Source: Bdellovibrionales bacterium
GTDB lineage: Bacteria > Bdellovibrionota > Bacteriovoracia > Bacteriovoracales > Bacteriovoracaceae
Length of the DNA stretch: 5,400 nucleotides
Direction: 5' to 3'
Assembly (NCBI GenBank): GCA_030633015.1
Contig: DAOVTR010000140.1
Location: 1 to 5,400, forward strand
Position numbers and translations under genes: made by a program. Under the pieces are notes generated by a model. That model was not told the DNA's origin, did not search any database, and saw only the letters and a program-made list of their open reading frames with translations. Positions 1-4,711 of this stretch are shown piece after piece (positions within the stretch are counted from its first letter, which is position 1; the number at the start of each line of letters is the position of its first letter).

Positions 1-491
1 CCTCTTGATTTTGGCTTCATTCTAACTGCTCCAAAAATCAAAAGATCAGCCCCAGCTTGTTGCCCAATCATTTTTGCTTGATTTGGATCTACCATACCAT
101 CATTTTGATAAGTAATTTCTTTTAAAAGAGCATCTCTAGCAGCAGCATCAATTAAAATAAAATCTCCTGTTTGAGAAAATTCGTTAAGCAGTTCATCGTT
201 CATATCTTCAATGGGAAAATATGCCTCGGATGTCCTATTTTGTACTTCACTAATAAAAATCTTAGGTTGTTTACCTTGCTTACCAAGATATCTTTGAAAA
301 CCTTTGTGTCGAGAAATTTGCTTTAAAATATCTTTTACTGCAAGCTCAGTGTCTCTTTGCAACCATTTATCAGTAATCTGCATTGCCTCTTCATCTGATT
401 CATCTGCTGAAAGTCTTTTTGCTTTAAAGCCTCCACAACTAGTGAGGGCAAAGGAAAGAACCAACATCATTATTAATGTAAATTTTTTCAT
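1..491 (-). CDS. LpoB-like outer-membrane lipoprotein, 3' end cut by window edge
   Basis: Partial gene: 163 codons are visible from the ATG at 491 and the frame is open to base 1. The product starts with a lipoprotein signal: MKK, a hydrophobic stretch, then the lipobox L16-T17-S18-C19. Glycine at +2 gives no inner-membrane retention signal, so outer-membrane anchoring is expected. An acidic linker follows (about 28-50). The folded part has the pattern of LpoB/PBP-activator proteins: a beta strand KIFISEVQNRTSE (77-89), a helix ending in EFSQTGDF with the strand ILIDAAAR (104-119), then QQAGADLLIFGAV (144-156). Known LpoB stimulates the glycosyltransferase/transpeptidase PBP1B from the outer membrane; that role here is inferred from the fold pattern only. 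About 40 residues are probably missing by comparison with the family. A strong Shine-Dalgarno (AAGGAG, 498-503) lies 6 bases before the ATG, in the 15-base gap after the preceding gene. A CsgG- or TolB-like relative is the main alternative. Confidence 0.78.
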   Translation of the reverse strand, partial: MKKFTLIMMLVLSFALTSCGGFKAKRLSADESDEEAMQITDKWLQRDTELAVKDILKQISRHKGFQRYLGKQGKQPKIFISEVQNRTSEAYFPIEDMNDELLNEFSQTGDFILIDAAARDALLKEITYQNDGMVDPNQAKMIGQQAGADLLIFGAVRMKPKSR

Positions 492-506
492 TTTATTCTC
501 CTTTAA

Positions 507-1439
507 TTATTCAATATTTAATCCATCTAAATTTTCACTCAAATACTTTCTTACATGTGGTGTTGCGTAACTAATAGCGTGTGTAAAACTTCGGCCAGTC
601 TTGCTAAGAACATATTCAAGACTTCCACTTTGTTTACCTGCTTTATTAGATGATGTTATGTTAAGCAAAAATTTATACTTTTCAAAACCTGCAACATTCA
701 AAAACTGTTTTTCGGCAGTAAAACGTCCCCTAATCGCATGAGTATAGGCACTTTTATCTTGCTCACCTTGAACAATCTTATAACCCATTTTTGTAAGAGA
801 ACTAATTATAACTGGCTCAATTTCTTTAGATTCTTGCTCATCAATATCCACATATAAAACAACCCCTTTTGTAAGTGCTTTATTTTTTTTAAACACCTCT
901 TCATAAGAAATCTTAGCAGGAATTCCACTGCCGGCTAAAAATTGTAACCGATAATTTAAAGCTTCTCTAGTTTTAAACATTTTAGCAACCTGTCTGACAG
1001 AAGTCGCAGATTTATCTGAAATCAACACCTGCATCTTTTCATCAAGATTTTTAATTTTTGTTCTAAAACCTTTAGCTGCCTTTCTCTTATCTAGTATTGC
1101 AAAAGCATAGTAATCCATTTTTCCTTCGTAGGAATCATCAATTTCTATACCTTCGATACTTTGATCAACTTCCTCTTGGATTTGCTCTCTCATTTCAGTA
1201 GAAACATCATCATTATGAGAAGATATTGTTTGAGAAAATTTTGACTTGATTTTAGTTTCAAATACTTTGGCAATGCCAGATCGAGCGTCTGCCTCTGCCA
1301 ATGCTCGTCCAAGGGCCGTACCTACCGCACATATTTGATGTTTTTTACAAACCTTATCAGGTTCATTAACCCACTTAGGTTGATCTGCTAAAACAATATT
1401 TGAAAACAATAATATTATAAATAAAATATTTTTTTTCAC
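507..1439 (-). CDS. LPP20-family periplasmic protein with a possible TolB/LpoB-like C-terminal domain
   Basis: 310 residues. The start is a GTG at 1439, with GGAG (1446-1449) 6 bases upstream. The signal peptide is MKK plus a hydrophobic run ending V16-L17-A18, with cleavage before D19. There is no lipobox cysteine, so a soluble periplasmic protein is expected, unlike its neighbours. The motif P21-K-W-V-N-E-P27 is followed by a strand ICAVGTA (36-42) and a long helix ALAEADARSGIAKVFETKIKS (46-66, read in two parts). This is the pattern of LPP20-type domains, in which a G-x-G/A turn precedes an Ala-rich helix. DYYAFAILDKRKA (109-121) fits the second strand of that domain. The last third (about 190-305) alternates strand and helix: GVVLYVDI (192-199), SSLTKMGYKIV (213-223), THAIRGRF (233-240), KFLLNI (256-261). 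It could be an LpoB/TolB/CsgG-like half. C31 and C37 could form a disulfide. It sits 13 bases after the LPP20-like lipoprotein gene. No specific function is recognised. Confidence 0.72.
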   Translation of the reverse strand: MKKNILFIILLFSNIVLADQPKWVNEPDKVCKKHQICAVGTALGRALAEADARSGIAKVFETKIKSKFSQTISSHNDDVSTEMREQIQEEVDQSIEGIEIDDSYEGKMDYYAFAILDKRKAAKGFRTKIKNLDEKMQVLISDKSATSVRQVAKMFKTREALNYRLQFLAGSGIPAKISYEEVFKKNKALTKGVVLYVDIDEQESKEIEPVIISSLTKMGYKIVQGEQDKSAYTHAIRGRFTAEKQFLNVAGFEKYKFLLNITSSNKAGKQSGSLEYVLSKTGRSFTHAISYATPHVRKYLSENLDGLNIE

Positions 1440-1452
1440 TTTTCACTCCAAA

Positions 1453-2097
1453 TCATGATCTATCAAATTTACTTTCTACATCTTTTAGTGCTTTCTTAAC
1501 TTTTCCCTTAGACTCTGGATTTGCAGTGCTACTAAAAAGCTTTTTCATTGCTCTTGAAATTGCCTTTTTAATTGTCTTTCTTTCCATTTTTAAAAGAGCA
1601 GAACAAACATATCCAGATTTATCATCTTCTGCACCTAGCTCTGTTTTATAATTTCTCTTTTCCCAGTAAGTTCTATGTTGTCTTGCCCCAACTAAAAAAC
1701 TTTGGATCTCTTGAGCAAGAGTATCTTCAAGATATTGCTCAACTTCATCATCAGCATCACCTTGCACTGATTGACCGTAAGTATTTTTAATAAATTGAGT
1801 TATCTCTCCAGCAATTTTAGCTGATGTTTGCGCCTCAGCTGATTTCATACATAATCTCTTATTTTTTGTAATTTCAGATGTAGAAACAAAATATCTATAT
1901 TTCTTAAAATCCTTACTATCTTTTTTATCGGCCCAAGCTTGAGGCTCATTAACCCATCCAGGATATCTTTCATACTGAGCATCAACGACAACATAATCTT
2001 TTTTAAACTCTCTTTTATCTCCATCTTTACCTACAGATGAACATCCAAAATTTAATACCATAAGCAGTGATAATAAAAAAAGTACTGATTTTTGCAT
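1453..2097 (-). CDS. LPP20-family lipoprotein
   Basis: 214 residues. The ATG at 2097 has the strongest Shine-Dalgarno in the operon (AGAGGAG, 2104-2110) 6 bases upstream. The N-terminus is a lipoprotein-type signal ending L15-N16-F17-G18-C19-S-S. Glycine at -1 and a Ser-rich start are typical, but Asn at -3 is not, so the lipobox is degenerate. After a charged linker comes Y45-P-G-W-V-N-E-P52, the same WVNEP motif as the next gene. Then YRYFVSTSEI (67-76) and an Ala-rich helix SAEAQTSAKIAGEI (86-99), which together match the LPP20 pattern. TYWEKRNY (143-150) and a strand with YVCSALLKM (163-171) resemble the W-x-K and terminal strand of the family. The C-terminal 40 residues are strongly basic and helical, with no recognised domain. 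LPP20-type proteins include outer-membrane lipoproteins such as FlgP. No flagellar gene is visible here, so that role is not assigned. Confidence 0.75.
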   Translation of the reverse strand: MQKSVLFLLSLLMVLNFGCSSVGKDGDKREFKKDYVVVDAQYERYPGWVNEPQAWADKKDSKDFKKYRYFVSTSEITKNKRLCMKSAEAQTSAKIAGEITQFIKNTYGQSVQGDADDEVEQYLEDTLAQEIQSFLVGARQHRTYWEKRNYKTELGAEDDKSGYVCSALLKMERKTIKKAISRAMKKLFSSTANPESKGKVKKALKDVESKFDRS

Positions 2098-2134
2098 AAT
2101 AAACTCCTCTTTTTTGTTAATTTAAACTAATTAT

Positions 2135-2920
2135 TTAATTCCCCCAAAGTTTTTTTCTTTGATCTTCTAAATCTTTACTAAAAGCTTTTCTTTGTTTGGC
2201 AATATCCTCATTCCATTTTTCATACTGCTTTTCAATCTCTGAAAAAAGATCTCCCGAATGTTCCAATTTTCCTTTTTCAGGATCAAGCTGCCAGTTAACC
2301 TTGTCACTCCAATCTTGTTTTTTAGGCGTAGGAGTAGTTCCATCTTGAGCTACAATTGTCCCCTTACCTTTTTCAACATCAACACTGTTTTTTGTATTAT
2401 CTAAAGCATTTTTTGAACTTACATTTACAACACCACTTTCAACAGTCATGCTCATTCTCTCTTTATTATCTACATAAGTAAAAAATTCTGTTCCCCTGAC
2501 TCCTAATGCAGAACTTTTGGAGTGGACTTCTAACTTATTTTTATCCTTAAATTTATTGGAATAATTAATTAGGATACTTCCAGCCTTAACCATCGCTTTG
2601 GTTAAAACTCCATCTTTATTTTCTTTTGTTTTGATCATCTCTTCATCAATTTGAAGCCAAGACCCTTGTGATAATTTCATTTTTGACTTAAATCCCGGTC
2701 CAAAAGCAATAACTGCAATTGCCTTTTGACTAGGCGAGATACTAATCTGATCACCAGACTTAAGTGTTTGCCCCTTTTTTAACTGTTCAATCCTTCCCGA
2801 ACAATCTGATTGAACATTACCTTTTACAAAGATTACTTTAGCAATAACATTATCTTTAGTGTTACTAACAGCTATAGGTAAAACGAACAAAAAGGTTGTT
2901 ATCATAAAAAAAAATTTCAT
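2135..2920 (-). CDS. Periplasmic FecR-domain protein with 11-residue-repeat C-terminal tail
   Basis: 261 residues with a signal peptide (MKFFFMITT..., likely cut after A17-V18-S19). A FecR-type beta domain fills about 25-195. It has VIFVKGNVQ (29-37), LKKGQTLKSGDQI (47-59), FGPGFKSKMKLSQGSWL (73-89) and the hallmark S137-A-L-G-V-R-G-T-E145, then TVESGVVNV (159-167) and VEKGKGTIV (182-190). Classical FecR proteins are transmembrane anti-sigma regulators with a cytoplasmic N-terminus. This one starts with a signal peptide and no sigma-factor gene is nearby, so it is more likely a periplasmic or surface binding/scaffold protein. The tail after about 195 is a linker (TPTPKK) followed by an 11-residue repeat helix (225-259). 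The Shine-Dalgarno is weak (GGA, 2930-2932, inside the end of the preceding gene) and the gap is 5 bases, so translation is probably coupled to the small upstream gene. FecR assignment is confident; function is not known. Confidence 0.82.
   Translation of the reverse strand: MKFFFMITTFLFVLPIAVSNTKDNVIAKVIFVKGNVQSDCSGRIEQLKKGQTLKSGDQISISPSQKAIAVIAFGPGFKSKMKLSQGSWLQIDEEMIKTKENKDGVLTKAMVKAGSILINYSNKFKDKNKLEVHSKSSALGVRGTEFFTYVDNKERMSMTVESGVVNVSSKNALDNTKNSVDVEKGKGTIVAQDGTTPTPKKQDWSDKVNWQLDPEKGKLEHSGDLFSEIEKQYEKWNEDIAKQRKAFSKDLEDQRKKLWGN
2144..2248 (-). repeat. 11-residue coiled-coil repeat in the tail of the FecR-domain protein
   Basis: Residues 225-259 line up in 11-residue units: LFSEIEKQYEK, WNEDIAKQRKA, FSKDLEDQRKK, then LW. 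The first position is always large and hydrophobic (L225, W236, F247, L258). The fifth is I, I, L (229, 240, 251). The eighth is always Gln (232, 243, 254). The rest is charged. This is the layout of a hendecad coiled coil rather than a heptad. It is a protein-level repeat; no claim of a DNA-level repeat is made. Confidence 0.75.
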
Positions 2921-2925
2921 CGTAC

Positions 2926-3114
2926 TTATTCCGTTAGTTTATTTTTAATTGAATTGCTTGTTTTTTCCAAGCCTCGCTTTACCTCTTTAAAACCTGACTT
3001 CACGTCCTTATCATAAAATGGTGAATTATCCTGTATAAAATAAACAGGGGCATCCCAATGTGCAGCAATAATAAATCCAATAATTATGCCAAAAATAAAA
3101 ATAGCCTTTTTCAA
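2926..3114 (-). CDS. Small membrane-anchored protein, TTG start
   Basis: I do not recognise this 62-residue protein. I place the start at the TTG at 3114 because AGGAG (3122-3126) lies exactly 7 bases upstream. The open frame extends to a further TTG at 3183, but that lies inside the best promoter candidate and has no Shine-Dalgarno. From the chosen start the protein is MKK, a single hydrophobic helix (about 4-18: AIFIFGIIIGFIIAA), a short polar/aromatic part with W20, Y25 and F33, and a Lys-rich amphipathic helix (about 36-60). There is no Ala-X-Ala type cleavage site clearly favoured, so it is either an inner-membrane anchor with a periplasmic tail or an uncleaved signal. In the tail V38, L49 and L60, and V45 and I56, are each 11 residues apart, echoing the repeat in the next gene. 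It is first in the operon, 5 bases before the FecR-domain gene, whose translation it probably couples to. Confidence 0.68.
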   Translation of the reverse strand: MKKAIFIFGIIIGFIIAAHWDAPVYFIQDNSPFYDKDVKSGFKEVKRGLEKTSNSIKNKLTE

Positions 3115-3121
3115 ATCGAAA

Positions 3122-3126
3122 CTCCT
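3122..3126 (-). promoter_or_regulatory. Shine-Dalgarno that fixes the TTG start of the small protein
   Basis: AGGAG on the minus strand, 7 bases before the TTG at 3114. No comparable site precedes the more upstream in-frame TTG at 3183, so this site decides the start. Confidence 0.75.
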
Positions 3127-3154
3127 GTGAAAAACTTTAGAATTAATTAGCACA

Positions 3155-3183
3155 ATCTTAGTAAAAAGAAGTTTAAATAACAA
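3155..3183 (-). promoter_or_regulatory. Candidate promoter of the five-gene minus-strand operon
   Basis: On the minus strand TTGTTA (3178-3183, 4 of 6 to the -35 consensus) is followed after exactly 17 bases by TAAGAT (3155-3160, 4 of 6 to the -10 consensus). Transcription would begin near 3148 and leave a leader of about 35 bases containing the AGGAG. Such matches are common in AT-rich DNA, so this is only a candidate; its position relative to the start supports it. Confidence 0.4.
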
Positions 3184-3261
3184 TGTATATTTATTTTCAA
3201 TAGCAAACTGTTTTAGTTCAATATTATTTCTCTAAACGAACATTTATTATATTTACAAAAC

Positions 3262-3283
3262 TTGATAAAAATTAAATTATCAA
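3262..3283. promoter_or_regulatory. Perfect inverted repeat, candidate operator
   Basis: TTGATAA (3262-3268) and its exact reverse complement TTATCAA (3277-3283) flank 8 A/T bases in the divergent intergenic region. It covers the best -35 candidate of the peptidase gene, so a bound dimeric regulator would block that promoter. A 7-base match arises fairly easily in AT-rich DNA. It could also be a weak hairpin in a transcript starting upstream. Confidence 0.4.
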
Positions 3284-3290
3284 ATATCAA
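3262..3290 (+). promoter_or_regulatory. Candidate promoter of the peptidase gene
   Basis: TTGATA (3262-3267, 5 of 6 to -35 consensus), a 17-base spacer, then TATCAA (3285-3290, 4 of 6 to -10). The start would fall near 3297, only a few bases before the Shine-Dalgarno at 3300, giving a very short leader. The alternatives TATTAT (3245-3250) and TATATT (3248-3253) are better -10 boxes but lack a -35 match. Confidence 0.3.
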
Positions 3291-3299
3291 AAAATTTTC

Positions 3300-3304
3300 A
3301 GGAG
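3300..3304 (+). promoter_or_regulatory. Shine-Dalgarno supporting the TTG start of the peptidase
   Basis: AGGAG, 6 bases before the TTG at 3311. The signal peptide begins right at that TTG, so site and protein agree on the start. Confidence 0.8.
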
Positions 3305-3310
3305 AAACTG

Positions 3311-4711
3311 TTGAAAACAATATTACTAATAAATCTACTTGCAATTTTAACTCTTAGTGCCAACGAGCTAAGTTTTGATGATAAAAAGAAACTACTTATA
3401 CTAGAAGAGATTCAAAAATCAATTGAAAAAGACTACAATCTCCAGGGTCAGATAAAAAAAATTATCATAGCCCCTGCTCCAATAACACAACCACCAAAAA
3501 AAACCTTGGGACAACAAAAAATAGAACAACAGTTGATAAAAAACCGATCACGCCTTCAAGGCGATACGAAAAAGCTAACTGGAAAAGACAAAATTCAAAT
3601 GATGCTTGAAAAAAATAGAAACAAATTAAAACAAAAGCAACTCGAATTAAAAAATAGACAAAAAAATAAACGCAATGAAAAAGTGATGAATTCAGGAAAA
3701 AATAGTGATGATTGGATAACTCAAAAACAGACCACAATTAATAATTGGCAAAATACTCGACTTAAAGAGATAAAAAAATGGGAAGACGAAAAACTTAAAA
3801 TACTTAATAGCTGGAAGAAAGATGCATTTCAATATAAAAAAAGAGTTCCTGAGTATAAAAAAAACCTACCCCCTATCCCCATTCCTAATATTGTTTATAC
3901 AAAGAAAAAACAGCCACTAATAGTTGAAAAAAAATATTTAAAGAAAAAAATTATTAAAAAAACAAAAGAAGTAAAACTACCCATTTTTAAAGACTACTAC
4001 ATAATCCCTCAAGCATTTGACCTACAAGTTAAAGACCAAGGAAAAAGACCCACCTGTGCAGCTTTCGCAGGAGTTAGAGCAGTTGAAATTTTAATGGCCC
4101 AATCAGGATATTCAAAATCACTTTCTGAACAGTATTTTTTCTGGGCATCAAAGCCAAAATGCCAAGATCGTCCTTGTCCTAAGCAGGGATCTTGGGTTTA
4201 TAAGGAATATAAAAAAAGTAAAAGCAGATCTACACCTGATATTCCCCTAGAAAAAGATTGTCCTTATAATAAATCAACAAAACATAGTAATGTTACTCAG
4301 ACCCCACTTCATCAAAACTGTAATCGAGGTTACGCCAAAATTGTAAATTTTGAACAAATTAATGACAACGCACAGATCATATCGGCCATAAAAAATAACA
4401 CTCCCGTTATTGGAGGATTTAGATTGTCAAAAAGTTTTTATCATAACAATGGCCATGTCTTTTTACACTCTCCGGAAAACAAAACTTCTAAGCTAGATTC
4501 TCATGCTGCCGGACATGCACTTTTACTGGTTGGTTATATGGAGCTTCCTCCTACTTTACACAAAACAGAAGGAAGATTTTGTCTTATAACTGCAAATAGC
4601 TGGGGAATTGGTTGGGGAAAAGGAGGACATGCCTGTCTTAGCGAAAAATGGATAAATAAGTACAGATATGACATGCCATTTATCGCACTATCTAAGATAA
4701 AAACTATTTAG
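3311..4711 (+). CDS. Secreted papain-family (C1) cysteine peptidase with long repetitive N-terminal region
   Basis: 466 residues from a TTG start. The signal peptide is MKTILLINLLAILTLSA, with likely cleavage after A17. Residues 18-225 are a Lys/Gln-rich, mostly helical region with two repeat types (listed separately) and Pro-rich breaks at 55-63 and 180-202. From about 229 comes a papain-like domain. V240-K-D-Q-G-K-R-P-T-C-A-A-F-A-G254 matches the papain V-K-N-Q-G...C-W-A-F-S block, giving oxyanion Gln243 and nucleophile Cys249 with the usual spacing of six. G401-H-A-L-L-L-V-G-Y409 supplies His402, and T427-A-N-S-W-G-x-G-W435 supplies Asn429. The catalytic set is therefore complete and an active enzyme is expected. 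C284, C289, C317, C337, C424 and C442 could form disulfides, as expected for an exported protein. The N-terminal region does not show the classic ERFNIN propeptide motif, so whether it is a pro-region, an anchor or a binding arm is open. It is divergent from the envelope operon. Confidence 0.9.
   Translation: MKTILLINLLAILTLSANELSFDDKKKLLILEEIQKSIEKDYNLQGQIKKIIIAPAPITQPPKKTLGQQKIEQQLIKNRSRLQGDTKKLTGKDKIQMMLEKNRNKLKQKQLELKNRQKNKRNEKVMNSGKNSDDWITQKQTTINNWQNTRLKEIKKWEDEKLKILNSWKKDAFQYKKRVPEYKKNLPPIPIPNIVYTKKKQPLIVEKKYLKKKIIKKTKEVKLPIFKDYYIIPQAFDLQVKDQGKRPTCAAFAGVRAVEILMAQSGYSKSLSEQYFFWASKPKCQDRPCPKQGSWVYKEYKKSKSRSTPDIPLEKDCPYNKSTKHSNVTQTPLHQNCNRGYAKIVNFEQINDNAQIISAIKNNTPVIGGFRLSKSFYHNNGHVFLHSPENKTSKLDSHAAGHALLLVGYMELPPTLHKTEGRFCLITANSWGIGWGKGGHACLSEKWINKYRYDMPFIALSKIKTI
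3509..3631 (+). repeat. Two-copy internal repeat in the peptidase N-terminal region
   Basis: Residues 67-83 (GQQKIEQQLIKNRSRLQ) and 91-107 (GKDKIQMMLEKNRNKLK) align without gaps at an offset of 24 residues. They share G, K, I, L, the K-N-R core and a Leu at position 16. Both are predicted amphipathic helices with basic faces. This looks like a small tandem duplication of a helical motif. Confidence 0.65.
3713..3829 (+). repeat. Tryptophan repeat with exact 11-residue period in the peptidase
   Basis: W135, W146, W157 and W168 are each exactly 11 residues apart. Unit interiors are mostly charged, with further hydrophobics at the same offsets (L151 and L162; I143, I154 and L165). The pattern W-x4-L-x2-I suggests a hendecad coiled coil or amphipathic helix with a Trp stripe. 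Confidence 0.75.

Noticed and set aside
304..570. Plus-strand open frame of 88 codons
   Set aside because: It lies antisense across the LpoB-like gene start and the end of the next gene, both of which have clear domains, signals and Shine-Dalgarno sites. Its own protein looks like low-complexity Ser/Phe sequence.
1572..1790. Plus-strand open frame of 72 codons
   Set aside because: Antisense to the LPP20-like lipoprotein, with no recognisable motif.
1453..2097. Assigning the LPP20-like lipoprotein to flagellar FlgP
   Set aside because: The family is broad and no flagellar gene is visible in the window.
3262..3283. Inverted repeat read as an FNR/CRP-type site
   Set aside because: The half-sites TTGAT and ATCAA match, but they are separated by 12 bases instead of the 4 required in FNR sites.
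3465..3737. Minus-strand open frame of 90 codons, rich in Phe/Val/Leu
   Set aside because: It is the complement of the Lys/Gln-rich part of the peptidase gene; poly-A codons read backwards give Phe-rich hydrophobic sequence that mimics a membrane protein.
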